Positions 38,400-53,200 of a stretch of DNA of 64,000 nt are shown in pieces (positions within the stretch are counted from its first letter, which is position 1; each line of letters begins with the position of its first letter). Below the pieces are notes generated by a model, which was not told the DNA's origin, ran no database searches, and worked only from the letters and a program-made list of their open reading frames with translations. Both the position numbers and the translations under genes were made by a program. The DNA comes from Warburgia ugandensis. Lineage: Eukaryota; Streptophyta; Magnoliopsida; Canellales; Canellaceae. The stretch is from positions 19,236,990 to 19,300,989 of the forward strand of contig CP141139.1 of the NCBI GenBank assembly GCA_035236585.1, written 5' to 3'.

Positions 38400-41072
38400 A
38401 GACCCCATTAATATATTTAAAAACATAAAATGTCTAAAATGAAAGGGCCATGTTTTATTATGACACCCCTATAATAGACTTTGCACACGTTGCCACCCCT
38501 GCACAACCCTCCTTCCCCACCAGCGGTGCAAGCCATCATGGCTGATGGTGGCGTCATGGAACACACCATCGTCATGCGCTGCCAGCAAAAATGCCGAAGC
38601 AGCAGTAATAAACCCCTCCTCATCTTCCCATCTAGTCGGCCACCCAGAAAACCCTTTCCCCTAGCTTGAACGAAACCCTTCACTGGCACAGATGGTCTAG
38701 CGTGACCACCTAATCCAGCCCCACTGCTGGAAACCACTCCCTCTGCTCTTGCTCTCTCTCCCCTTCACTCTCCTTTGGGCAATGAAGTCCGACCGGCGTG
38801 CCAGCCCCATCTTCTCCTCTCTCTCTCTGTCTCTCTGTCTCTCTCTGCACCTACCTTTCACCTCCTTCCTTCCCACCAGCTGGCTCCACCACTCGACCTT
38901 CCCACCACCGGACCCAGGTAACCTCTTCTTCTTTTTTTTTTCCCATTCTCATGTTTTTCGTGGCCGGCTTCCTGTCGGTGAACGGATCCAACTGGCTCCG
39001 ATGAGAACTATGGCAAAGACAGCTTGGATGGAAATTTTGATCCATCTGATGGAACCGTGGAGCCTCAAACCCTAGGATATGTTAAAATAACAATGATTTG
39101 ATTATCTCAGCCGGTGATCTGAACTGAAAAGGAACGAACGTCCAAACCGTTCCTATCTGGACTGTGACAGAGATGCTCCTCGCAGACGCATCATGGGAAT
39201 GCACACACCTGATGCGTGTTCTTGCGCTTGCACTGCACGTGCGGGATGGTCACAGACTGACCTGGACTCCGATGGGTCCTGGGGAACTGGACGCACTCTA
39301 GTGCGTTCTGGAGACCACGACTCATCTAGCGTTCCAAAACATGCGTTATGTTCCAGTGCATCTTGGTGACATCATTTTATTTCCTATATTTTTCAAATGC
39401 AATTTGAACCATTGAAAATTTATCTGAAACTTAGATTTTCAATTCAAAAAACAATATAACTCCAAATTTTGATCTGAGATATTCATCATATTCGTCTTGA
39501 TGATAAGAACATACTTATGCAATAAAATTTAAGATTAGAACACATCTTAAGCTGATCTAAACCCAAAAATATAGAATAACTTAGATCCATCAGATCAAAA
39601 GTAATCGGACCTTAGAACTTGATTAATTAGATGATTTAGAAAAGTAAATAGATTAATCTTATAGCTAGATCATTCAAATGAACCTGAATGTTGATCTAAA
39701 CCATCGAATAAAATGAAAAACATGGATTTGATTAAACAAATTAAGATCTAACTATCAGATCAACGGATTAAGTACTAATACACAATTAGATCTTAGAAAA
39801 CAATTAGGATATGTAGGATCAAGACATATCAAACCCAAACATAGATAATTAAGTCACATAAGATAGTAATGAGATTGATCTAATAGTTAGATCGTTCCAA
39901 GCACCCTAGATTGATTGAGATTAGACCTTACAGTAATAGAAAGACATTGATCTGACTAATTAAGTATCCAAACCTTAATAAATGACTCAATTGATGATTT
40001 AACATGGTAAATGAAATGATCTAATTATTAGATTTTCTAAGTAAATAGAGATTCATAAATTGGACCATAGAATAAGATAAGAAACATAGATTAGATCAAT
40101 CATAGCAGAATTTGACCATCAAATTGGAGTAGAAACCTGTGAGAGGCAATTGGAATGTAGGAAACTAGAAAATACTTGTGATCAAGTTAGATCAAACCTC
40201 AGAATCAATGAGTGAACTAATCTATTGATGGATAAATGTTTAGGGAGAGCAATTACGTAAGTTAAATTGTTAATTAGACTAAAGCTAATGATGAAAATAT
40301 TTTAGTTACACTAGTTTAGAAAATTGACTGTTAAGATGATGTAGAACTATTTATCTATTTGATCAAAATTCAATATGATAGTTAGATCTATAGATCAAAC
40401 ATTAAGACATGAAAGCCTTTCCTTGATAACTTTGCTAGTTACTGTTCTCCTTTGGTCTGTGTGAGTAAAGGTGATGAGCAAGTACCTCCTTAGGTTGGCA
40501 GTATAGTGATCTAAGGATGCCAAGACTACTTGTAAGTTAAAGATTGATAGGAATTGGGGACAATCAGACAATATGGACCATTGATCTTTAATCAACGGCT
40601 AAGATTTGATATTATGGAAAATATAAAGAGGAGTATCTATAATCAAAAAGCGGTTTGTGGCAAATATAAAGAGAAATATCTATAATTAGAAAGCGGTAAA
40701 GGCAGGATCACCATGTTAATGGGGATCAAAGGCCAAATAAGTCACAATTAAGAAATCGTATATGAGATAATGACATTGTAATATACATATTTGTTGACAG
40801 AGACGCTGGTGGGTGTGAACTTAGGCTATTGAGTGCTCTGATAATTTGGATAGCCATATTTGAGATAGGTAGTTTTAACGTCTATTTGTCATTGGGATTT
40901 TTAGCACATCATCAACTTTACATTAAATTTTTTTTTTTAAATAATCAAATCATACCAAGTATTTGATTATCATGATTTCTAGTTGAGATAACTTGACTAT
41001 CAGAAAACTAATGTCTTGTCATGTTGTATTATTTTAGCTTTTAAATAATGCAATATTAACAAATGAGACATG

Positions 41073-41109
<37 letters not shown>

Positions 41110-42511
41110 GACACACACTCACACACACATATACACACACCCCTTCATATTCATGATGATTACTTTTTTCTTTTGTAGTTGTATGTTTTGAAGGAAGTGA
41201 TGATTCTTGAAAATTCATAAATCCCATGCTTTAAGATGAGTTATAGAAATGCATGATTTTGCATGAGATATATGTTATCTAATTTAATGACATTTGAATT
41301 AAGATATATGTTTGTTCAGGCTAATGAGCATGGTGGGCATCATGCTAAGAGTTGTACGGGTTTAGGCTCCCAGCCTCTAACCACCAAAGGTGATAAGTAT
41401 CTGTGCCCAAAGAGGCACCTATTTTTCTCAATTGTTTTGATAGGAAAATAATCATTGGAGGTGTTCACACCACCTTTTTCGAGACATATCCACAGTCACC
41501 ATGGAGGTTGGTCTCTATATATCAGAGACACATGATTTCAATGAGCCAGTTATGAGCTTAGTATTCTATGAGATTTCTGTTTTGTGATACTATGTATGAT
41601 GAGATTGTTGACGGTCTTTAGATGACTACTCATGACCAACCAACTGATGTGTTTGCAGGGATACATATGTGTACATGATGATGATATTGTCAATTTGGGA
41701 TTGCCGACATTCGCGGTTTAACTGATTATTGAATTAATATTTTGAGGATCTTATGGCATTTAATTTATCAAGTTAGATGGTGGATCTTTTAAATAGTTTA
41801 CAAGTTATGCTTATATGTTATTTTATGATATATTATAGGTAAGGATTTATGTAAGATTACTAAGATGATTTGATCATTTGAAAAACATACATTTAAAGTT
41901 ATGCATGTTTTATGTTGATATTATCCAAATGTTTTAGCATGAAACTATAAATTGAGATTAACATGTGGTTTCAAATTATGACACTTACCTTTGATTTGAT
42001 CATTATATTCTTTAGAATTGCATGAAAAAAATTATTTGAAATATTGTTTAGAATTGGATTTCAAAAATTATTATAGTAGATGTGAAACTACATGCACAAG
42101 TGCAAGCTTGTTGAGATATTAGAAATTATTTATAATATCTTAGGACTTCAAAGAATTTAACTTGAGGTAGAGCAATTCGAGATGGCTATGAATCTGGATG
42201 AAGACAATAGAGTAACAGACTGAATAAACATTGTGTGCACATGACTTACCTTTTCTTGATATGTATATGTAATTATTACAGTTGGACTATGAGCTATGAC
42301 TAACCAGATCTAGCATGCATGTATTTTTATTTTTATTTTATAATTAAAAAAATTCCTATTATTTTGTTCTCTACTCAGGATTTTTAAAAATGAATTTAAA
42401 AGAAAATAATTCTTCTGCTGCATCATTTTTACAAATTTATTTTCAAAAAGGGATTGATCCAACATTAGGAATTAGTTTTGCATTTAAAAATGCATATGAA
42501 AACCCGTCACA
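38400..42511 (+). repeat. Probable LTR or LTR-rich sequence of another gypsy family
   Basis: A CpG-rich segment (about 39130-39330), a long AT-rich middle and a tail resembling gypsy LTR 3' ends (CTACTCAGGATTTTTA at 42372-42387, then AAAACCCGTCACA ending at 42511) suggest one long LTR in plus orientation. No gag or pol motifs were seen in it. It includes an (AT)n run at 41074-41106 and an AC/GT-rich run at 41111-41142. The left boundary is a guess. Confidence 0.35.
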
Positions 42512-42539
42512 GAAACACTAGTGAAGATTGATAACCAAA

Positions 42540-43130
42540 ATGTTTCTCAAAAAGACCACATTTAGGGATCGATAATGCATGAGAGTGGAGAAATTGAGAG
42601 GGATGTTACCCAGAGAATCCAAATGGGTTAGATCAAATGGACATATACCTTCAGAGTTTTGTGAGATGGATGGATGCCACTCAAACTGAAAAGAAAATTC
42701 TATAAGATGGTTGTAAGGTCAGCCATTCTCTATAGATCAGAGTGTTGGGTAGTTGAGGAACAACATGTCATATGATAAGGGTAGTTGAGGTGAGAATGTT
42801 GAGATGGATGAGTGGAAAAACAAGAAATGATAGAATTAAAAATGAAAATATTAGAGAAAACTTAAGCATAGCACCAATATGTAACAGGATAGGAAGGTAG
42901 ACTTAGATAGTTCAAATATGTCCAACAGAGACCAAAAATGGAACTTGTTAGAAGGAGTGATCCTATCTAAGTTGAAGGCTCTACAAGGGTAAAGGGACGG
43001 CTTAAAAGGATGTGGATAGAAAGTGGTGAGAAATTTTTTAGAAAAAATTGAATTAAATGAGGCTATAAGCCTTGATAGAGGGGAATGGAGGAATGTAGCC
43101 AAACCTTATTCGAGATAAGGATTTGATGAT
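42540..43130 (+). pseudogene. LINE, C-terminal half (continuation of 35010-35870)
   Basis: This encodes the C-terminal end of the second LINE type: KLKRKFYKMVVRSAILYRSECWVV (about 42690-42760), then MDEW, KQEMIELKMK, a degraded HQYVTG stretch, FKYVQQRPKMELVRRSDPI (about 42911-42967), KGRLKRMWIE and GMEECSQT near the end. These motifs follow directly after the RT segment ending at 35870 in intact relatives, so the two belong to one copy. Multiple stops and shifts are present. Confidence 0.75.
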
Positions 43131-44124
43131 GATAACATACGAGGGTTGGTAAGTGTAGGTGATATTTAGAAATATGTATACCAATGTTTTTACTAAACTA
43201 AGCTATCATTTAGGCCACTTCTTAAATATGGAACACACTAAAATAATGACCATCAGATGTTTCTAATCACTAGATTTTTAGTTGTAAAAGAAAAAAAACA
43301 TTGATAATAATTTTACAAATTCAAAGTGTCATCTCCTAAGATCACCTAATGTTATTGTATTTTTTTTTCCATATATCCCATCCATGGCATGCTCCATATA
43401 ATGAATGGTTTAGATTGTCCAAACTTTGACATTCATGCTTGTTTCAAAAGAGAGAAGTGTAGTTTAGTCCCTTGGACTACTAACTTGAAATAGTTCGATT
43501 CCTAAACTACTAGTTCAATAGTTTAGTCTTCAAACTTTTGATATTTTTCTAGAGCTAGTCCTTCCCTCAACTTTCCATGGACAGAATTTTATTTTGGGCA
43601 CACTTATATAATAATAATAATTTTATTTTTCTCAAATTTTTGAGTGGGAAAAGAAGAAATTAAAAGAAAAAAGAATAAAAGAAGGTTAAAGACTTTCCCT
43701 AAATAAATTTGTAGCAATTGCAAGAGTAATATAGAGGGTTGGGGGGGGTGGAGGGTGGAGAATTTCTATAGTGCAAAATGTGGCATTTTTTTGCATTATA
43801 GAATACACAAATCTTCACCACCCATTCTAGATTTGATGGTATGGATAAGTTTTTGTTGACCTGGCATGCAAAAAGAGGAAAATAATATTATAGTTAAGGA
43901 ATTGATATCTGCATAATATTTTATTATTAAAATCTAAGTTAAGTTTAGCCTTCTTTCAAGGATATTCATATGGGATGAAATACTATAGGAGAGGGAGCAA
44001 CCAAAGCCCTTTCTCTCCAAACTCTTTCTTCTTTGGAAATGGGTATGATGAGTCATTGTTCTTTGGTGAGATTCAGAAAGCATGGTTAAAAAAGAGAGGA
44101 CCAAGTAGGAGAGACAAACAATAC

Positions 44125-44125
<1 letters not shown>
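43131..44125. other. AT-rich stretch with one arm of a large inverted repeat
   Basis: The segment 43453-43560 matches the reverse complement of about 49590-49705 (shared ACTTGAAATA, CTAAACTACT / CTAAGCTACT, ATAGTTTAGTC). A G-rich run (43740-43762) lies in it. No gene is seen. Confidence 0.45.

Positions 44126-44172
<47 letters not shown>
44126..44172. repeat. (GA)n microsatellite
   Basis: About 23 GA units, 104 bp from a second, longer GA tract. Confidence 0.95.
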
Positions 44173-44175
<3 letters not shown>

Positions 44176-44273
44176 ATCCTCCTTTCTCTCAAAACCCTAC
44201 ATCTTGGCGTCATCTTTTCTGGCACTAGTCTGACAACGACGATGTTCTTTGGTGAGAGATAAAATTAAGGTTG

Positions 44274-44276
<3 letters not shown>

Positions 44277-44352
<76 letters not shown>

Positions 44353-44363
44353 AGAAGAAGAAG

Positions 44364-44393
<30 letters not shown>
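44277..44393. repeat. Compound (GA)n-(AAG)n microsatellite
   Basis: (GA)36 at 44277-44349 changes directly to (AAG)14-15 at 44350-44393, both purine-only on the plus strand. Confidence 0.95.
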
Positions 44394-44395
<2 letters not shown>

Positions 44396-44916
44396 GGAGA
44401 GAGAAAGGTAAACCCAAGAGAGTAAAGAAAAAATGAAATCCTAGTTTGTAGTCAATTGTTATATTTGAAAAGATAATGCATAGAATTTTCTATCTTTGTG
44501 TTTCTAAGAGGAGAAATTTTTGCATCAAAGCAAGCTTAAAAAGGCCCCATTATTTTCAAATGTAAATGTAACCCCAATGTTCCATATGACGAAGACTATC
44601 TCTTCCCTTCATCTATTCTCTTCTTTTACCTTTTTTCTCCTTTAGTGTCTATTTTATCTTGAGTGATGGGTTCGAGGGCGTGGATAAGTGAAGCTAGATC
44701 AATGATTTGGAATTTTCATCAAGTAATTTGATCACCTAATTTAGAAGATGATAGAAATTATTGTTGGAGCTAGCCCAGTTCTAGGAATTGTGGAGTGTCC
44801 AAGCAATTTAGATGTTGGAAATCAATTAAAGTGTTGAAGCAATTGTTAGGTGAGTTCTATCAAAATCTTCAATTTCTTGGCTTTTATTTAGAACAAAATT
44901 CCCCACATTTTGATCT
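44394..44916. other. Intergenic, nothing recognised
   Basis: No supported feature between the compound microsatellite and the tRNA-like sequence. Confidence 0.4.
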
Positions 44917-45007
44917 TGGTCTTTAGGTCAATTGGTAGAAAGCATGAGAAATTTGGTACAAACCTCATATACTGTAGGATAGTGGTAGTTCAACTCCACC
45001 AAGGCCA
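44917..45007 (+). pseudogene. tRNA-like sequence (possible tRNA pseudogene or SINE head)
   Basis: The ends TGGTCTT (44917-44923) and AAGGCCA (45001-45007) pair as a 7-bp acceptor stem with one G-U. GGTAG and CCACC flank a 7-nt TTCAACT loop as a T arm with one mismatch, and AGTTCAACTCC resembles a B box. TAGGTCAATTGG resembles an A box, and ATGAG/CTCAT could form an anticodon-type stem but around an over-long loop. The variable region is also too long. I therefore read it as a decayed or rearranged tRNA, not a working one. It may be coincidental. Confidence 0.35.
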
Positions 45008-45600
45008 TTCTCAATATTATATTATTAACATCTCTGAATTTTGGGAAAGTGACCACACAATTTTTATTGTGTTTTCATGTTGTGGGTTTACTACTAAGAT
45101 ATAAAGCTACCCATGAAAGTTTTGGCACTATCTCAACCAAACTAGCTTGTGAATACCACTTGTGTGCCATTTGCTTCATAAAATCCAAATGTCTAGAATG
45201 TTTACCTCCTTGCTTTGAAACAAAATAAAATATTTTTGATGTCTAGCTCCATTGAATCCAAAAAACAATGACCTTGTTTTCCAAAGGGTCATAGAAGAAC
45301 TACGTTAGAAGCAACCAAAGGATCAAATTTGTGAAGAACTTGGGATGGAGAGGAAACAAAAACATTTGAAACAAAGATTGATTTGAGTTTCTTAGAATTA
45401 TTAATTAAAGATTAGAATAAACTATAATTGGATTTCTTTGCATTCTTCTCAAATAAAAAATTGCACTTTTCTTTCAAACAAAGCATACAAATGTGTGCTA
45501 GTAAAATAGAACCCAAGAAAAACTCACTCTTCTCTTATTGAATGCCATAAAGGAAATCCAAAATATTACTATATTGAAACATAATATAGAAATAAAACCC
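45008..45600. other. Intergenic, nothing recognised
   Basis: AT-rich; no supported feature. Confidence 0.4.
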
Positions 45601-45960
45601 TACTCTAAATAAATTTGTTCTCCTTCTCAAATGCTCCATTTTTATTTTTATTTTTCTCTCTTTGAGCAAATGAATGAAAGAAGAAAGCTACCTATGATAG
45701 AATTCTTAGGAAAGTGTAGGTTCTCAAATCTCATTAATGTAATGTTAATAAAAAATAATATAACTCTTACTTTACATAGTAGAGAAAGAAAAGTCTAATC
45801 TAAAAATATTCATTCTTCACCTTCTCAAATACTCCATTTATTTTTTCTCTCTTTGAGTAGACAAATGAAAGAAGATAGCCATCTATAGTACAATTCTTAG
45901 GAAACCGCAAGTTCTCCAATCTCATTAATGTTATTTTAACATAAAATAATATAATTCTTA
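45601..45960. repeat. Tandem duplication, two ~180-bp units
   Basis: The unit starting near 45601 is repeated near 45785. Both contain CTTCTCAAA(T)(G/A)CTCCATTT, CTCTCTTTGAG, a GAAAGAAGA run, ATTCTTAGGAAA, TCTC(A/C)AATCTCATTAATGT and ATAATATAA(C/T)TCTTA. The copies differ at many positions, so the duplication is not recent. Confidence 0.8.
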
Positions 45961-46660
45961 TGTTTACCTTTTTCCTCTTTTCTTGGTGACATCAATAAAA
46001 AAAACTTATCTAATGCCATCAAATCTAAGAAGGATGATGAATGTATGCATTTGTATGCTGCAAAACAATGCCATGTTTTGCATCATAGAAATTCAAGAGA
46101 GAGATGGAGAAGAGGAGAGAGGGGGAGGTGAAGCCCTTCTTCATGTGGTTTTGGCCACAATAGGAGTTTCAAGTACACAAAGCTACAAACATGGTAGAAA
46201 TATCATCAAAATATATGATTGGAGTTTCGTTGTTAAAATCCCTGAAAATTTTAATGACAAAAAAAAAGAAGGAATCTCAATTCCTTGTTTTCAACTTCCA
46301 TGCCACCTATCACATTTTTATGGGCAGAGACACATGAGCTTAACATCCGAATTCAGTTTTTTTGTTGCCTTTTGCTTCTTCATTGGAGAAAACAAAACTT
46401 TCTTTTTGTAGTCTTTTGCGAAAAGGAAAAATTATTGTATATTGTTTGAAGGAAACATTGATGGTCTGATAAAGCTTGAGGAACACCTGAAAGGTAATCA
46501 AATTGTCATTGACTCAATGAACTTACTTTTTCATCAAGAAGGGCTAATAGCAAGTTTTGCCTCCAAAGGTTGTCTTTGATCAATTCCTTGAGTTACTCCA
46601 TATAAAATTTGAACAATCATAGATAGATAATCATGGTTCATGAATGCGCTTATGATAAAT

Positions 46661-48366
<1,706 letters not shown>

Positions 48367-50229
48367 CCATATTGATAATTACACCCTATTAGATTACTAA
48401 CACAACTATCATTCACAAATCATTTTGAAACTGTCTCTTTGAAAGCAGCCCTAAAACTTTAGTTTCTATTTCTTCTTTAACTTAGCTATAATTCTCAAAG
48501 CTTCTTGTAGTTATTGAAGCATAATTAGAGACACTTGAAGATTTAAATGACCCTTCAATATATTTCTCGCAATATTTATAGAATGATCATCAAAGTCAGA
48601 CAATATTGACCAAAAGTCAATAATTTACTTTAGCTTCTAAACTTCTCTAGAAAGTTGCTCTAGTTGAAAGGAATGCTACAATTTCCTTTAAAGAGCTTAG
48701 CCTTTTTCTCTTCCTTATATATGGAATTCTAATATGGTCTTTCATAGGAATAGTCCTCTCTTGATGATTGGTTCACCATTATAGAACTAGTCTTGGATTT
48801 TTTTTCTTGTCCCATACTTATCAGTGTCATTTAAACCTTCATAACCTTAATATGGATATGGAGACTCTATACCAATGATTTGTAAAGAACTGTTTCTATA
48901 TTGTTGTGTGAAATTTTTTATAATAAAAGTCTATTGACATAGTTAGATGCACTCATAGAATCAAAATCTTCCTACCCAATAAGATCTTCAAAACAATTAC
49001 ACATTTGAAACATAGAGAAAAGTCTCTATAAAAAAAATCCATTGACAAATTCAGATGCTATCACAAAATCATATTCTCAATACATAATGAAAATCTCTAG
49101 AGAGGTACTTAGTCTAGGAAATCATAGATAATTTATTGTGGAATCATACACTCAACACATAATGGAAAGCTCTATTATAGTAGACAACTAGCAGAACTTA
49201 CAAATCAATCACCCAATAAGTCACTCTCAATGCCCAATTTTCACTCTCCAAATTGACACCACTTTTGTAAACCAACCACCATTCCCTTGATTCTACTTGA
49301 ATAGAGGTTCTGTATAGGGTAATGGAATCTAACAAGGTGGAACACCAAAAAATCCATATTTTTTATAGCCCCATAATTGACACAAGAGAAAAAAAGAAAA
49401 AAGAAAAAACTGAGGGTTCCCCCTGCCCTCTCTCTCTTTATGTTAATGTGTGTTGCATATTTGGTCGGTGAAGAAGCAATTTAGCATTTTTTACCTTTTC
49501 CTGTAATTTCTTTTTCAAATAAAATTAATAAATCACATAAAATGTAAAAACTATTGTGATAATGGTAGTGGGGCCAAACTTGAAATTTTTTTATAGAATG
49601 GCTAATTTTGAAGAAATATTAATGTTCAGGGACTAAACTATAGAATGAGTAGCTTAGGGATAAAAGTATTTCAAGTTCGTAGTTGAGGAGACCAAATTGT
49701 ACCTTTTCTCTTGAAAATCAACTACACTTAAGGTTATATAGTTTGGAATTTGGCAGACAAAATTTGGTAAATTCACAATTTGAGCTAAAGGGGGTAGAAT
49801 TTAGAGCTTACAAAATTCTAAGTTTTGAAGAATTTGCAAAATGGAATTTGAATTTAGTTATATTGTGTCCCAATTTCATCTCTCCCAAAATCGAGTTTTG
49901 AGGATGGAATTTGAAAATTTACTACACCTTAGAATAACCCTAACATTAATGAAACCCACTATGATTCTCTCCTTGTTAACAATCTTACAACTACTTAGAT
50001 TGTTTCTTTTACAAAGATGAGCCTTCATTCTCCTTCAGTTCATTGGGTCCTCTCTACTATCCGTCTATTTCTGCCCTGCTCTCTCCTTTATGTTCATCTC
50101 TCTCTTTGTCCTATCTCCTCTCCATATTAACTAGTTAGCACCCAAACTAGATGAAATCCAAAGAGAGAATAATGGGTTTTATCTCCTTAACTAGATGTTG
50201 ATGACAGCAAGTTGATGGGTATTTCTTTT
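48367..50229. other. Intergenic, with right arm of a large inverted repeat
   Basis: No gene recognised. The segment about 49510-49705 is an inverted match to 43453-43620 (see findings). Otherwise AT-rich with short frames. Confidence 0.45.
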
Positions 50230-53200
50230 GGGTTTTTTTTGCAAAAATGCCATTACATTTTGCACTTTTGCAAAAAATTCCTATGTTTTTTGAATTTTAC
50301 AAAATTTCCCTTAAGTTTTCATATGCTTTGCAAAATTGCCATTCTATTAGTTTTTCATCCTCCTTCCTAGTTAGTTTTTGTAAAATTTTAATATTACCCT
50401 TCTAGCAAACAGAGGACGATGAACAAAGGACTTTGGGCATGATTTTCTACTTCGTTAATCAACGAAAATCCAAATTTAATCATGCTAGACATTGAAAAGA
50501 AGAAGACCTATGTCTTAAATTTTTAATTTTCATTCGAAAAGGCATTGAACGAAGAGATTAAATTTTTCTACTTGTCATTGTTCGCCGAACATGAACTGTA
50601 ATATCCTTAATTTTTAAGATAAAATAGGAAATTATTAAATAAATTAAAATAAAAATTTATGGATGAAATTTTTTCCTGAAAACATAATAATTAGAAAGTG
50701 CTCGTCGATACGAATCTAACGCCACCAAGAACGCGAAAAACGGAGCTCAAACGAGGGAGTTATGAGCCGTCAAAGTTGTAAGGGCAAATTGGTCTTTTGA
50801 CAGAAACGTGTTACACAGGGGTCCAAATTGATAACGGCACCCCTGTCTACACACGTCTCTACCAGTCCGGCGAAATCGCTGGAGAGACGTGTGAAGAGAC
50901 GTGTGGGGAAGAGTTTCTCTTCCCCAAGACTCTAAAACCCTATATCTATGCTCCTCTAGGAGCCAAAACGCTCCACTTTGAGCGTTTTTCATGAATGCTA
51001 CGCAAAACCCTAGCCCTGCAAAAATCTGAAGTTTCCGGCGAGTGGAGCCCCGGCAACACGAGCAACCCCGACCAGGCACAAGGTAAGCCTCAAAACCGTG
51101 TTTTTTCTGTATTTATTAATTAGAAAATTAATTAGGAAAGTATTTAAAAACTAGGAAAAAAATCAGATTTTTGGGGGCTTTGTGCACGCTACTGTTGGAG
51201 CGCGATTTCATGGATCAAACCTTATCCGTTTGAAAATCTCACCGTCCAACTAGTGCACAAGAGACCCAAGAGCATACCCTTTAAATTTGGGAGTGATCCA
51301 ACGGTGGAATTCTCCAAAAAACTCAAAAACCAGTACCTAGGGATGTTTTTAGGAACTTGGGAAAAATCATTTAAAAACCATGGGTTTTGGAAAAATTAGT
51401 GCAAAAGGAGGGCATAAATGGATTCTAGAGAGAATTCTGAAGAAAATGGCGCAAAAATCACGCAAAACGGAGCTCTGTAGCTCCGCCGGAGGCGACCGGA
51501 ATCCGGTCGTCTTCTCTGGCGTCGTCAACGGCGTCGGCGCCCTGGCTCTGACGCCAGGACGCACGCGGAGACGCACAGAGGACGACGTCGTATGACGTCG
51601 TCGTCGCACGCGTGCGGGACGGCCTCGGTTGGCTGTCGCGGTGGGACCGGGACGCGTGCGTCACGGTGCCGAAGACGCACGACGCGCGTCCCGTACGACG
51701 TCTGCGTCGGCGTGCGTCTTCGTGCGCCCGTGTACGTCGGTGTAAACCGGCGGAAAAGGGTGCCGCCGGTTTAAACTACCTTATGGTGGTCCGGCAGGCC
51801 CCATTTTAGTGTAGTTTTCACTAAAACTTGATTTTTGGGAGCTAGAGAGGTCCAAATCACGATCCGGAAGAGGCGTTGTGACCGTATTGACGACGCGGAC
51901 CTAGTTTTAACTTAAAAACTTAGAAATGACCACTTTTTATTTAGAAAAATTTTAAAATAGTGATGTGACATGTACAGGTGCACTTGAATATACCAATTAA
52001 AGGGAGTTATTAGCAAGCTAGTGATCTCACACTGAGGTAGGTGAAGACAACTAATGTTTTGCCTTGATTTTAAACCATGTTTAAACAATAGCATCATGTG
52101 TGATTGTGTTTTAAATTGCGATTTTTATTTACCATGGATTTCATGCGACATTGCGTACAGGATGGTTATTCCAAATTGAATTCTTTTACTGAATAAACTT
52201 ATTTAAAATGCTTTTACAAGCATGATGTTAATTAGTTATGCTTAATTAGATATTTATTTCTTATTATATATATATATATAGAAAATGCATGGATTTACAT
52301 GGAAATGAGTATAGAGGTTTAGTAGCTGGTCCTTTTATAGGCTAACCCCAGGATGATGGGCATGTCTTGGGGATTTCAAGCTATAAGTGCTCTTGAGTTT
52401 TAGCATATACATATGATTTTCGTGTTTTATATTTGATGACGGGTGCTCTCGCCTGGTGGGCGTCATGCTAGGAGGGATAGGTAGGCCACCCACCTTCCGA
52501 GATTATGATGTGATGAGTTTGTGATATGATAGACACCTGCCCATAGATGGCATTCGGTAGGGGTTTGGTAACATGGATAGTCCACACTACCGGTCTGAGC
52601 CTTTCCATGGGGATAGACGTTAAGTCTCCCGTTATGGTGTCGACGGAGAGCGGCGGTGGTTGATACCCATGGAGGGTTGCCACTGCAGCATGATGGCCCA
52701 TATTCTTGTTATGTGTGCATGCATGATGAGCATGGTTATGGATGGTATGCACAGGTGTGACGACACTCGAGAGGTTGACTATGTGTACTCCTGATCAGGG
52801 ATGTTAGTGCGATGTGGTGGGACCCATTACCTTAGGGTGCCCTTATTCTGGATGTATGCTCCATTTTATTGATTCATGTCATGTTTTAACTCTGTGAATT
52901 TCATGTTTTAGCATATGGAATAAATTGGCATTTATTGAACATGGCATTATGATATCACTATCTTCATAAATGTTAGATTTTTCATCAGAATTGTTCATTA
53001 TTTCTTGCATTTATTACATTAATTGTCTATGTACCTACACAAGCGATAGCTTCTTTGAGGCATTGCTTTGTTTTGCAATGCCTTAGATCTTGAGCGCGAT
53101 AACGAGAAAAAGGCAAGGCCGTTGAGAAGTCGTGAGAGTCTTGAAGACCATTTTTCTATAGTATTAGACAGTGATGTGAGTCATTAAACAGGATTATCAT

